Shown piece after piece: positions 5,964 to 14,606 of a DNA stretch of 32,450 nt (position 1 is the first letter of the stretch; each line of letters opens with the position of its first letter). Source of the DNA: an uncultured Prevotella sp. (GTDB lineage: Bacteria; Bacteroidota; Bacteroidia; Bacteroidales; Bacteroidaceae); assembly GCA_900322175.1 (NCBI GenBank), contig ONYZ01000044.1, positions 1 to 32,450 on the forward strand. The letters run 5' to 3'. Position numbers and translations under genes: made by a program. The notes below the pieces were generated by a model, which saw only the letters and a program-made list of their open reading frames with translations, did not search any database and was not told where the DNA came from.

Positions 5964-8428
5964 TTACACCCGAGGTGTTCTGGGCCTACTGCAAGGCACC
6001 GCAAACAGCAAAGCTAGTGAGCGAAGCACGCCAGGCACTGGAGAGCGGCGACGAGAAGACCTACAACAAGAAGAAGAAGCAGTTGGCACTAATGATATTC
6101 GTGGGCACATTCGAGGAATCGGAAAAGAAGCAGGAGAACAAGCGTACGGGCGAGACATGGACCGAACGGGCAATGTGGCGCACACAGAGCCACGTACACC
6201 TGAACGGACTGGTAGTGGCCGACTACGATCATCTGGAGGGTGACGTGCGACAACTATGGGCCGATGCCTACGAGCGTCTGTCGCCCGTAGACAAGGCACG
6301 AATAGTGATGGTATTTGTTACTCCATCTGGTCACGGACTGAAGCCGGTGTTCACCGCCGATCCATCTATCGGGAACCTGATAGACAATCAAAACGACCTT
6401 TCGGCCAAGTTGGGACTGCCCCTGGACTCTTCGGGCAAGGACGGTAGCAGGGGGGCTTTTATGACCACTGCTGATGACATAATTTACATTAACGAAGAAA
6501 AACTGTTTACGTATGAAGATGAAGCATTTTCTGCGCGATTTGACGCTCTATATCGAGACGGTCATAGTGGGGAGACCCACCCCCAGCCCCTCCCTGTGAG
6601 TGAGGGGAGCGGTTACACTCTAGGACAGGAAGCCAACGGTGAGCAAGCAGCAGAAGTATCTACTCCCCTCCCTCACAGGGAGGGGCCGGGGGAGAGTCTT
6701 CTTTACAAGGGTGTAGCGATTATGGAGATTGTGGATAAGTGGAGCCAGCAGCGATTCAGTGTTGAGGGCGTGTCGCGCCACGATTCGAGCATATTGCTGG
6801 CACGCGACCTGCTCATCATGCTTGACCGCGACCAGAGCCGTGTGCTGGCAGTGCTGAAAACGCAGCCCTGGGTACAGGCTATCATCAAGGAACGTGGCGA
6901 GGACGTAGAGCGCACAGTATCGGATGCATCAAACTACCTGAAGGCACAGGAGAGCCTAGCTGCCAAACAAGGCAAGCCCTGGCTGCCCAAGATATCAAAA
7001 GAGATGCAGGCAGTGGTCGATGGCAGTACCTCCTCCCCCTCGGGGAGGGCGGGAGAGGTCGACATCTACGACCAACTGCCGTTGGACAAGTGGGCCGAGG
7101 AACTGAAGGAGATGGCCGAGTACTACCCCTGTATGAAGGAGCTGTTTGTTAACCTACATCCACATAAACTGCCCGCAGTACTCTTCTCGTCGGGTGCGCT
7201 GTTCGGCACACTGATGACGCGTGCGTGGTACCACTTCTGGTTCGACCCCAAGATAGTGCGCCGTCTGAACTACTGCATATTCATCATCGGCGATCCCGGC
7301 GCTGGCAAGCACATGATAGAGGAGTTCTATAAGGTGATAGCCGACCCGATAATACAGGCCGACCAGTGCATGACCGACGCTGTGAACCGCTATAAGGAGA
7401 GCCGCACCGAACGCACCACCAGCACCAAGGCACAGAAAGCCGAGGCACTGAAGAAACCCGAAGTAGGCATCCGCATACACCCCGCCCGCACGGCCATCGG
7501 CGAGTTTATACGCCACATGCTGGCCGCCAAGGAGATAATCCAAGGCCAGCCCCTGAATCTGCACATGCTGTCGTTTGACTCGGAACTGGACAATATCAAT
7601 AAGAACAACAAAGGTGGCGACTGGAAGGACCGTGAGATAATGGAGCTCAAGGCATTCCACAACGAGGAGGACGGACAGATGTATGCTAATCAGGAGAGCA
7701 TAAGCGGCATGTTCAACGTATACTGGAACTACATCTACACCGGCACGCCTTACGCCCTGCACCGCAAGGTGAACCAGCGCAACTTCGGAACCGGCATGAG
7801 CAGTCGTCTGGCCGTAATCCCCCTGCCCGACCGTGGCAAGGCCAAACGCCATCAAGAGGTGATAGAGAATGCCGACGAGACGCTGAAGATGTGGGCGTAC
7901 AGACTGGACAAGGTGGCGGGCGAGATACCCATCGAACCGTTGAACGACGAGACCTACGAGTGGCAGACGGAGCACATGGAGATAGCCGAATTTAATCACG
8001 ACAAGGCCGACCGCATGTTGCTTAAGCGCATACCGTACTACGGCATCGGCATCACCCTACCATTCATCGTGATGCGCCACTGGGACGAGTGGGACCAGAA
8101 CCGCACGCTGACGATGGATGACACCGACCGCCGATTCTGTCGCCTGGTGATGGAGATACAGTACAAAAGTCAGCAGTTCTTTTTCGGCGAAATGGCGTTC
8201 CACTACTTTGCCGACCAGAACAAAGAATTTGTAATTCGTCGCCGCACAACCCGTTTCGACGAGTGCTACCGCCAGTTGCCCGAGCAATTCAAGACCAAGC
8301 ATGTGATGGAGATATTCGGCTGTTCGCAGCCCACCGCCTCGCGCAACATCCATCGTCTGCTGTCCGACGGCATCATAGAGCACATAGACAACCGCACTTA
8401 TCGGAAGCTCTTTCAGGAGCTTCCGTAG
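5918..8428 (+). CDS. VirE_N/VapE-like primase-helicase protein of a mobile element
   Basis: This 836-aa protein has the layout of Bacteroidota 'virulence protein E' replication proteins. Residues about 35-215 resemble the BT4734-like VirE_N primase-type domain, with VVADYDHL acidic residues and a TPSGHGLKPVF strand. Residues about 385-680 form a P-loop ATPase region of DUF3987/D5-helicase type, with Walker A GDPGAGKH at 458-465. The C-terminal 50 residues look like a winged helix (IFGCSQPTASRNIHRLLSDG). Such proteins replicate small mobile elements and satellites. Three GC-rich palindromic repeats are inserted in frame between the two main domains (residues about 218-232, 249-261 and 371-380). 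The start overlaps the upstream gene by 46 nt but gives the expected N-terminus. Confidence 0.8.
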   Translation: MFSYQQQLTDSRTRLITPEVFWAYCKAPQTAKLVSEARQALESGDEKTYNKKKKQLALMIFVGTFEESEKKQENKRTGETWTERAMWRTQSHVHLNGLVVADYDHLEGDVRQLWADAYERLSPVDKARIVMVFVTPSGHGLKPVFTADPSIGNLIDNQNDLSAKLGLPLDSSGKDGSRGAFMTTADDIIYINEEKLFTYEDEAFSARFDALYRDGHSGETHPQPLPVSEGSGYTLGQEANGEQAAEVSTPLPHREGPGESLLYKGVAIMEIVDKWSQQRFSVEGVSRHDSSILLARDLLIMLDRDQSRVLAVLKTQPWVQAIIKERGEDVERTVSDASNYLKAQESLAAKQGKPWLPKISKEMQAVVDGSTSSPSGRAGEVDIYDQLPLDKWAEELKEMAEYYPCMKELFVNLHPHKLPAVLFSSGALFGTLMTRAWYHFWFDPKIVRRLNYCIFIIGDPGAGKHMIEEFYKVIADPIIQADQCMTDAVNRYKESRTERTTSTKAQKAEALKKPEVGIRIHPARTAIGEFIRHMLAAKEIIQGQPLNLHMLSFDSELDNINKNNKGGDWKDREIMELKAFHNEEDGQMYANQESISGMFNVYWNYIYTGTPYALHRKVNQRNFGTGMSSRLAVIPLPDRGKAKRHQEVIENADETLKMWAYRLDKVAGEIPIEPLNDETYEWQTEHMEIAEFNHDKADRMLLKRIPYYGIGITLPFIVMRHWDEWDQNRTLTMDDTDRRFCRLVMEIQYKSQQFFFGEMAFHYFADQNKEFVIRRRTTRFDECYRQLPEQFKTKHVMEIFGCSQPTASRNIHRLLSDGIIEHIDNRTYRKLFQELP
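6569..6612. repeat. GC-rich palindromic repeat inside VapE-like gene, copy 1
   Basis: The sequence contains CCCCTCCCTGTGAGTGAGGG, with stem CCCCTC/GAGGGG. It is read in frame as THPQPLPVSEGS, a peptide typical of dispersed palindromic repeats that have entered coding sequence. It is an inverted copy of the repeat at 6662-6698. Confidence 0.7.
6662..6698. repeat. GC-rich palindromic repeat inside VapE-like gene, copy 2
   Basis: CCCCTCCCT (6665-6673) and AGGGAGGGG (6677-6685) form a perfect 9-bp stem with the loop CAC. The reverse complement matches copy 1 at most positions. It encodes STPLPHREGPGES in the linker. Confidence 0.7.
7030..7057. repeat. Shortened GC-rich palindromic repeat inside VapE-like gene, copy 3
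   Basis: A compact version of copy 2 with a CCTCCCCC...GGGGAGG stem and a GCGGGAGAGG tail. It encodes TSSPSGRAGEV just before the helicase-type region. Confidence 0.5.
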
Positions 8429-8456
8429 GTAAGAAGTAAGAAGTAAGAAGTAAGAG
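8429..8456. repeat. GTAAGAA heptamer tandem repeat
   Basis: Three exact GTAAGAA units plus a degenerate fourth directly follow the stop codon of the VapE-like gene and fill most of the gap to the next start. It may have arisen by slippage. A 9-bp hairpin (8402-8410 with 8417-8425) overlaps the last codons before it. Confidence 0.6.
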
Positions 8457-8465
8457 TTAAGAGTT

Positions 8466-8879
8466 ATGAGTTTATCACGTGGAATCAGAAATTGTAATCC
8501 ATTGAATATCCGTCGCACAGGCGACCAGTGGAAGGGGCTACGCGCCCAGCAGACAGACACAGCGTTCTGTCAGTTCAAACAGATGGAGTATGGTTGGCGT
8601 GCAGCCCTAGTGCTGCTCACGCGCACCTACTACCGCAAGTACCGTCTGTACACTATCCGCAAGATAGTAGAGAAGTGGGCCCCACCCACCGAGAACAACA
8701 CCGAGGTCTATATCAGTAATGTATCTGCCGCCACCGGCATCGCCCCCGACGACGACCTAGGCGATCCGCAGCAACACCCGGCCAACTGGCTACTCCTGGC
8801 CGCCGCCATGGCCATCCAGGAGAACGGCCCCAACTGTCGCGACCCCATCGCCCTACTCCGCGCCTGGCGGATGATCTAA
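8466..8879 (+). CDS. P5-like structural/lytic protein (NPLNIR family)
   Basis: This 137-aa protein begins with RGIRNCNPLNIRRTG (residues 5-19) and continues with an EYGWRAALVLL helix, a TIRKIVEKWAPPTENNTEVYI segment and a C-terminal AAMAIQENG stretch. This is the pattern of the 'structural protein P5' family common in Bacteroidota prophage-like elements. It is related to the lytic domain of phage PRD1 P5-type proteins and is thought to act on peptidoglycan. No signal peptide is seen. It follows the VapE-like gene by 37 nt and is the last gene of the module. Its TAA lies inside the shared terminator hairpin with the mannanase. Confidence 0.75.
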   Translation: MSLSRGIRNCNPLNIRRTGDQWKGLRAQQTDTAFCQFKQMEYGWRAALVLLTRTYYRKYRLYTIRKIVEKWAPPTENNTEVYISNVSAATGIAPDDDLGDPQQHPANWLLLAAAMAIQENGPNCRDPIALLRAWRMI

Positions 8880-8926
8880 CCAATCAGGCTGGTATCCGGT
8901 TTAGGGATACCAGTCTGCTTGGTTAG
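8876..8926. terminator. Shared hairpin between convergent genes, containing both stop codons
   Basis: A long imperfect hairpin has outer arms CTAACCAA (8876-8883) and TTGGTTAG (8919-8926) and inner arms CTGGTATCC (8889-8897) and GGATACCAG (8904-8912). Both the P5-like stop (8877-8879) and the mannanase stop (8901-8903) are inside it. It probably terminates both transcripts. Part of it (8885-8906) recurs inverted at 29843-29864. Confidence 0.65.
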
Positions 8927-10118
8927 ATATCACTACTTTCTTTCCGTCCTTAATATATAAGCCTCTACGAGGGACTGTAGTAACGCGTCGGCCATCAAGT
9001 GTATAGATTTCTTGGCTACCGACTGTACTTCTATTTGTTGTTGGCGCCGACATACCATTGGTTAGCAAGGCATTCACATCATCGCGCGTAAGTACATAAT
9101 CATGGCTAAAAGCCTCGTTCCACCATGATATATCGGCATTGCCATGCGCAGTTTGACTGAAAGCAGCACCATTAATATCGCTGGTAACTGCATAGTCGTA
9201 CCATGGCATAAACCACAGCCAATGGGCTCCAGCCTCCCACTGGTTTCCAAATTCGGCTACCGAGCCACACTCGGTAAGTGCCACAAGCTTAGAGGGCGAA
9301 TATTCGTTCAGGAAATCATAGCACTTGGTGCGAATAGTGTTGGCATTAGTTTCGTTATAGATGTCTATACCCACCACGTCGACATAATCGTCGCCGGGAT
9401 ACCAGCGATAACCGTCGCTATATGGCTTGCCCCATGCCGAACTCTGAGTCCACACCCAAACCAGATTATCAACACCCAGCTCCTGAAAACGGTCATACAT
9501 CTTATGCCACAGTTCGTTGCAGGCATCAGGGTCGCGCCCCCACCAGAACCACATGCCGCCAGCCTCATGCAACGGGCGCCACAGCACAGGAATGCCTTTT
9601 TCCTTTAGTTTGAGCAAGATACCGGCCACACGGTCGATGTCGTTCATCATAATATTATACTCACTGGATGTGGGGTCGAAGATTTTCGTCACATCGAAAG
9701 TGGTCTGTTCGTCCTCCTTTCCTTTATCGGTCCCCCAGTAGAATGCGTACTTTCCACTTTTACCGCTACGGGCAGGCACATTCCAGTGCCAGCAGATACT
9801 AACAATACCGCCCTGCTGATGCCATTCCTCTAAAAGGCTAGTATTATCGTAATCTATCCAACCACCAGCCGAAGACCAAGGAAGATGAATAAAGTCGAAC
9901 GCCGCAATGGCAGGCCACTTTCCAGTATGATTATGTACCCACTCTGCTTCGCTAATATTCCAGTTTACACATGCCATCGTACCCGACAGCGTCTTATTTC
10001 CATTGATATCACTCAGCAACTGCATGAGTTGCTCTGCGGCAGCCGACTTGATCGGTTCAGCGGCACGGATGCCACAAGCTATCATGATTACAATTAGAGT
10101 AGTAGTCAGCTTTTTCAT
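8901..10118 (-). CDS. GH26 endo-beta-mannanase, secreted, with sorting-type tail
   Basis: A 405-aa enzyme with an N-terminal signal peptide (about residues 1-20). Residues about 25-345 are a GH26 (beta/alpha)8 catalytic domain. The acid/base is E185 in WRPLHEAGGMWFWWG, the nucleophile E283 in ALTECGSV, and the conserved CWHWNVP strand is near 109-115. GH26 enzymes cut beta-1,4-mannan or glucomannan backbones with retention. The C-terminal segment IYTLDGRRVTTV...GLYIKDGKKVVI (371-397) is the short Prevotella-type terminal motif related to type IX secretion tails, suggesting export or surface attachment. The last eight residues are encoded by the shared terminator hairpin, so the tail is longer than usual. 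It is the last gene of the operon, 1 nt after the GH27 gene. Confidence 0.9.
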   Translation of the reverse strand: MKKLTTTLIVIMIACGIRAAEPIKSAAAEQLMQLLSDINGNKTLSGTMACVNWNISEAEWVHNHTGKWPAIAAFDFIHLPWSSAGGWIDYDNTSLLEEWHQQGGIVSICWHWNVPARSGKSGKYAFYWGTDKGKEDEQTTFDVTKIFDPTSSEYNIMMNDIDRVAGILLKLKEKGIPVLWRPLHEAGGMWFWWGRDPDACNELWHKMYDRFQELGVDNLVWVWTQSSAWGKPYSDGYRWYPGDDYVDVVGIDIYNETNANTIRTKCYDFLNEYSPSKLVALTECGSVAEFGNQWEAGAHWLWFMPWYDYAVTSDINGAAFSQTAHGNADISWWNEAFSHDYVLTRDDVNALLTNGMSAPTTNRSTVGSQEIYTLDGRRVTTVPRRGLYIKDGKKVVISNQADWYP

Positions 10119-10119
10119 A

Positions 10120-11358
10120 TTATTTGTTATTTATCAGTCGGTATGAAACCACATCGCGACTCTTTACAACGAGCTTGCGATCGGTCTTGTCTTTCAGTGA
10201 AGTCTTTCCCTCCTGCTTATGAGTCCACAGGTTATACACCTTGTAAACCTTAGTGGCAAAATCGGTGCTCAGCTTGCTAACCTCAGAATCTGTGAGATTA
10301 AAGTCCTGCCAGTTCAGACCGAAATCAACATCTTGACGTGTGGGATTAAGAATGGTAAATGCCCAATCGCCGCCAGCTAGCGGTTTGAACCAGAACTGCA
10401 GGCCATCGCGGTCGCAATAGTGCAGGCCCTGAACACCCAGCGTGTCCTGATCGATGGCAATCATATCCTTGTTCATAATAATGTTACGAGTAGATTCGCT
10501 CATATTACGCAGGTCGTTGCCAAGAATCAGTGGACTAGCCATCATACACCACATGGTAAAGTGGGCGCGGTCCTCATTTTCGCTCATGCCATTTCCTACC
10601 TCCAGCATATCAGGATCGTTCCAGTAACCGCGTCCAGCATACTGGCGCAGGGTGTCGTTATACTCTATGCACTGCATCACTCCAAACTGACTATAGCCAG
10701 CCTCAAAAACACGCAGTGAATCGAAATCGCACCAGATGTCGGGCGTGGTACGCCATGAATGACCTATCTGGCGAGCCCACTTCCATGGTTTGCTACCACC
10801 CCACTCGCACATGCTAAGGAAGATGGGACGCCCTGCGGCACGCAGGGCATCGCTGATGAGCTGATAGGCACACTGAGGATTAACGTTGGTGGTGTTACAC
10901 CAATCATACTTCAGATAGTCTACCCCCCAGCGCGCATACTGCAGTGCATCCTGATACTCATGGCCTAGCGAACCTGGCTCGCCAGCACAAGTAGCGGTGC
11001 CGGCATCGCTATAGAGACCGAGTTTCAAGCCCTTGCTATGCACATAGTCGGCCAATGCTTTCATACCATTGGGAAACTTCTTGGGGTCTGCCGTAATAAA
11101 CCCGTCGGCATCGCGTTTGCCGTGCCAGCAGTCGTCGATATTAATATAGGTATAACCAGCATCGCGTAAACCGCTCTCGGCCATCACATCGGCGATACCT
11201 TTAATCACTTCCTCCGAGATGTTGCCCTGAAACTTGTTCCAAGTGCTCCATCCCATTTGTGGTGTATCAGCCAGTCCTTCCCATTTCTGAGCCTTTACAG
11301 GCAGTGCCATAAGGGCGAGCATGCCGCCCAAGATGGCCATTTTCATTTTTTTCTGCAT
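10120..11358 (-). CDS. GH27 alpha-galactosidase, secreted
   Basis: The 412-aa protein has a signal peptide (about residues 1-23) and a full GH27 catalytic domain: TPQMGWSTWN at 32-41, the nucleophile D152 in YLKYDWC and the acid/base D207 in SWRTTPDIWCDFD. A small beta domain follows from about residue 310. GH27 enzymes remove terminal alpha-1,6-galactose from galactomannan and galactoglucomannan, among other alpha-galactosides. Between a GH26 and a GH26-GH59 enzyme, its job is most likely to clear alpha-galactosyl side chains so that mannanases can act. The start is well placed, with the signal peptide directly after the ATG. The reading frame is intact and of normal family length. Confidence 0.9.
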   Translation of the reverse strand: MQKKMKMAILGGMLALMALPVKAQKWEGLADTPQMGWSTWNKFQGNISEEVIKGIADVMAESGLRDAGYTYINIDDCWHGKRDADGFITADPKKFPNGMKALADYVHSKGLKLGLYSDAGTATCAGEPGSLGHEYQDALQYARWGVDYLKYDWCNTTNVNPQCAYQLISDALRAAGRPIFLSMCEWGGSKPWKWARQIGHSWRTTPDIWCDFDSLRVFEAGYSQFGVMQCIEYNDTLRQYAGRGYWNDPDMLEVGNGMSENEDRAHFTMWCMMASPLILGNDLRNMSESTRNIIMNKDMIAIDQDTLGVQGLHYCDRDGLQFWFKPLAGGDWAFTILNPTRQDVDFGLNWQDFNLTDSEVSKLSTDFATKVYKVYNLWTHKQEGKTSLKDKTDRKLVVKSRDVVSYRLINNK

Positions 11359-11377
11359 ATCGTTTTATTTAAATGTT

Positions 11378-14300
11378 TTAATAAAGTGGTTGTGGTTTGC
11401 GTACCTTATTCAGAACAGAGTTGGTGCGTCCTATTGGAGTAATCTTCAGATTGTCGAAGTAAGGCGCGCTAACTCGGCGCTCTTGCAAGGGCGCCATTAG
11501 CGCGGCCATACCGTGAGTGTAGCGGTCGGATGTGGCGCGTACCACTTGCTGGCCATCAACATAGCCTGTGATTTGGTCGCCCTCAAAACGCAGTTTCAAG
11601 TTGTGCCACTTGCCGGCAACGATACCCTCAACCTGTGCACTGTCTAACACATACTCGCCACCAACCTCTATATCCTTACGGGCAAGTATAAGTGCTTGTT
11701 GTTCGGCATCGCCTATCAGTTCCTTTTGGTCGAGCTTGCCACGGGTAATGTAGAGCTGGCACAGGCCATGTTCGTTTATCTTTAGGTAATAGCCCTTGGC
11801 CCATACACCATAGCCCGAGCCAACATCGCAAATACGGCCCATAACAGCAGCCTCGTCCTGAGGATTCAGCAGCACATCGGCACTCACCTCGTAGTCCTGC
11901 CATGCAGCATCGCCAATAATAGAGTAATGGTGCCACTCGGGAGCCCAACTCAGCGTGTGCTCTCCTATTGTCTGTTGCAGACATGTACCAGAAGCACTAC
12001 CTGGTGCCTGGCGCAACTCAAAACATCCGATGATATCGGCCATGTAATGAGGCAGATAGCCCCACTGAGCTGGATTACCGTAGCCCTCGAAATCATCCTG
12101 ATACGGGATGGGGAATGCCGTGGTAGCTGGAACGTTTGCAAAGCCACCCTTTTGCTGACCTGTGGTAGTTGAGAGAGAATAAACACAGGCGGGATTGAGC
12201 GTGATAGTGAAACTGCGCCCCTTAGGCGTAATATCGCTCAGCTTTACAAACTGTTCCTGCTGGTTACTGCGCCATACGCAAAGTTTGTCCGAAGAAAGTC
12301 CTTTGGGCAGACTAATACGGATGGTTTGGGGCGCTGTGGCCTCCTTTGTCTCAATAATAACACTATAATCGCCAGTAGCCGGATTACGCAACATACACAT
12401 CGTGCCGCCGCCATCAAGATTCAGGCAACCATCGTCAACGTATCGCCAGCCTACCTCGGTAAACTGTCCGTAGTGCGCATAGCCCCACAAGGCCTGGCGC
12501 ACGCTATAGTTGCCGCTCCAAGGCTGCTGAGCAATCAGCATGGGCGGATCCTGACTATAAGGCTCCATAGGATAGGTGGCGCCAATGTCGTACCAGTTAA
12601 TAACCTTGGTGGCACCGCTCACGATATAATTCTCGTTGAAAGCCTTTACGATGCCTATCAGACAATCGAACCCCTTGAGATAGATGTGGTCTTCGCTGTT
12701 CCAGATAGGTTTGCCCATTTTTTCGGCCATCGCACGCTGATCGGATGTAAGGGGTATCTCGCTAAACGTATGGGCGCTTACAGCATAAATGGCATCGCGT
12801 AACTCTGGGTCATGTTCCATCGCCTTCATAAACTCCATCTTGTCAGGCCCCCAGTTATCGAAGGCATGAAGCTTTACATTCTTGAAACCGCGCTCATTCA
12901 TGGTGCGACGCAACATCTTAGCAAACTCATTGTTCCAACCTTTTTCGTTATGACAGCCTATGGCATTAAGTTCCAGTCCATGCTGCTGACGCAATCCTGT
13001 GAGCCAATCCACATAGTAATCTGCCATGTCCTGCGTCCAAAAGCCGCCCACCCAGCAAGGGGCACTCCACCCTGTTGCATCAAGGTCAAGTTTTGGATTA
13101 CGCTGCTTAGCCTCGCGCATCACCCACCACGTGTAGCCACGCTGAGCATTAAAATCGCCACGGTAGTGACTGTGCGAGGGCATAGAGCCCTGAGTAGAGT
13201 TACCATCGCCAGGGATCTCTGCAAGCAAAGAACTGACCGAAGCGCCGAACTTAGGCTTATACACCATGTCCATAATTTGCGAGCGCTGGGGCTCGGGATA
13301 ATCCTTCAACAGCACGCTAGTGGCACCACCACCATTTACGGCACCAATACCATCGAACTGTTTGCCACCCAATGCCGACTGTATGCGAATATGTTGCGGA
13401 GTTTTCTTTTTACTAAGTGCATGTGGAGTTTCATCTCTAGCAATGATCTCATCGGAATGAAGGAAATTCTTCCAGAAATCGGGTGTGTTGTTACTACCAA
13501 AAAGGAACGGTCCTGTCCATGGAGCCACATACAGCCATTTTGCACCATCCTGCATCATTGCCTCTGCACTTGGTAAACAATCGCATTCGGCTAGCGCCAA
13601 CATCTTATGGGGGTATTTCCGGCTTAACAAGTCGTACTGCTCTTTATAACTACCATGATTTGTAGATACATGATACTGATCACGAGCAACTATGTCTACA
13701 TACTTATCGCCAGGATACCAGTCGTCATCGTCGAGTTCAGATGTCCACACATAAATCAGATTATGTACACCTTTACTCATCAAATAACTCTGCATAAACA
13801 AATACAGTTGCTTGAAGGTTTCGGCGCCATCACTACCCCACCAAAACCATGCGGTGCCACCACGGTTGGAATTACCGGCTGCTTCGTGAAACGGGCGCCA
13901 TATAATGGGGATGCCCTGCTTTTGGTAGTAAAGCAACAAATCGGTGACACACTTCAAATCACGCATCAGGACTGCATTTTCGGCTGTTCCTCTCTGCAGT
14001 GCTTTACGCGGAGAAAATGTTGTACCTGCTTGTGGTGTCTTTGCTGCCGAAGGCGTATAGAAAGAATAACCCTTACTATCTGTCATTTGTGTATCTACAG
14101 GCACACTCCAGTGCCAGATAAAACCAACAATACCACCTGACTGATACCAATCCCTGGCAGTATCGGCCATATAGTTAATATGCTCCATCCTGAAATGCTG
14201 GAAGTCAAAGATATTGATTGCAGGATATTTACCCGTGTTATTACTTACCTCATCAGCATCGGTAGTGTTATAATCCCACCGAGCCTGACAACCAGAGAGA

Positions 14301-14452
14301 ACCCGTTTGCCCCAAACATCGTTACGAAGATAGTTATACAAACGCACAACCTCTTTAGTTGCCTTCTTATCTATCGGTTTGGGGGATATTGGCTCCGACA
14401 AACACAGGAGGGGCATAACACCCAATAAAATAATACCACAAATTCTTTTCAT
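11378..14452 (-). CDS. GH26-GH59 fusion: mannanase plus galactocerebrosidase-type beta-galactosidase
   Basis: The likely start is the ATG at 14452 (MKRICGIILLGVMPLLC signal peptide); an in-frame ATG at 14479 would add nine residues and is used for numbering. Residues about 40-345 are a GH26 domain with acid/base E199 (WRPFHEAAG) and nucleophile E298 (LALAECD). Residues about 364-1010 resemble GH59 galactocerebrosidases throughout: FDGIGAVNGGGATSVLLKDY (375-394), acid/base E512 (IGCHNEKGW), nucleophile E596 (IWNSEDHI), AQQPWSGNY and the C-terminal lectin-like domain ending YFDNLKI. GH59 enzymes hydrolyse terminal beta-galactosides, so the protein should cut mannan and strip beta-galactose. This pairing is unusual. 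A possible attenuator precedes it. Confidence 0.85.
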   Translation of the reverse strand: MKRICGIILLGVMPLLCLSEPISPKPIDKKATKEVVRLYNYLRNDVWGKRVLSGCQARWDYNTTDADEVSNNTGKYPAINIFDFQHFRMEHINYMADTARDWYQSGGIVGFIWHWSVPVDTQMTDSKGYSFYTPSAAKTPQAGTTFSPRKALQRGTAENAVLMRDLKCVTDLLLYYQKQGIPIIWRPFHEAAGNSNRGGTAWFWWGSDGAETFKQLYLFMQSYLMSKGVHNLIYVWTSELDDDDWYPGDKYVDIVARDQYHVSTNHGSYKEQYDLLSRKYPHKMLALAECDCLPSAEAMMQDGAKWLYVAPWTGPFLFGSNNTPDFWKNFLHSDEIIARDETPHALSKKKTPQHIRIQSALGGKQFDGIGAVNGGGATSVLLKDYPEPQRSQIMDMVYKPKFGASVSSLLAEIPGDGNSTQGSMPSHSHYRGDFNAQRGYTWWVMREAKQRNPKLDLDATGWSAPCWVGGFWTQDMADYYVDWLTGLRQQHGLELNAIGCHNEKGWNNEFAKMLRRTMNERGFKNVKLHAFDNWGPDKMEFMKAMEHDPELRDAIYAVSAHTFSEIPLTSDQRAMAEKMGKPIWNSEDHIYLKGFDCLIGIVKAFNENYIVSGATKVINWYDIGATYPMEPYSQDPPMLIAQQPWSGNYSVRQALWGYAHYGQFTEVGWRYVDDGCLNLDGGGTMCMLRNPATGDYSVIIETKEATAPQTIRISLPKGLSSDKLCVWRSNQQEQFVKLSDITPKGRSFTITLNPACVYSLSTTTGQQKGGFANVPATTAFPIPYQDDFEGYGNPAQWGYLPHYMADIIGCFELRQAPGSASGTCLQQTIGEHTLSWAPEWHHYSIIGDAAWQDYEVSADVLLNPQDEAAVMGRICDVGSGYGVWAKGYYLKINEHGLCQLYITRGKLDQKELIGDAEQQALILARKDIEVGGEYVLDSAQVEGIVAGKWHNLKLRFEGDQITGYVDGQQVVRATSDRYTHGMAALMAPLQERRVSAPYFDNLKITPIGRTNSVLNKVRKPQPLY

Positions 14453-14506
14453 ATATTTTTTTTCTGCAAATATAGTCATTTATGTTTAGATAACAATACT
14501 TTCAAT

Positions 14507-14546
14507 AAAAAAAAAGGGAGAGTACCTAACATAGGGGTCCCCTCCC
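14507..14546 (-). terminator. Possible intrinsic terminator/attenuator within the operon
   Basis: On the - strand CTCCC-type and GGGAG-type arms (14546-14542 with 14520-14516), plus an internal GGGGACCCC palindrome, are followed by a run of nine T residues (14515-14507). The stem lies in the 154-nt gap between the surface lipoprotein and the first enzyme gene, the largest gap in the operon. It may reduce enzyme transcripts relative to the transport genes. Confidence 0.4.
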
Positions 14547-14606
14547 CCCAACCAAAATCCAATACTAACTACTAACTAATAACATTTTAACTCATTATTC
14601 ATTACT

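Noticed and set aside
7154-7999. 281-aa open frame on the - strand
   Set aside because: It lies wholly opposite the VapE-like gene, has low-complexity hydrophobic composition and no family features.
12812-13576. 254-aa open frame on the + strand
   Set aside because: It is antisense to the GH26-GH59 gene, whose catalytic motifs are in the other frame.
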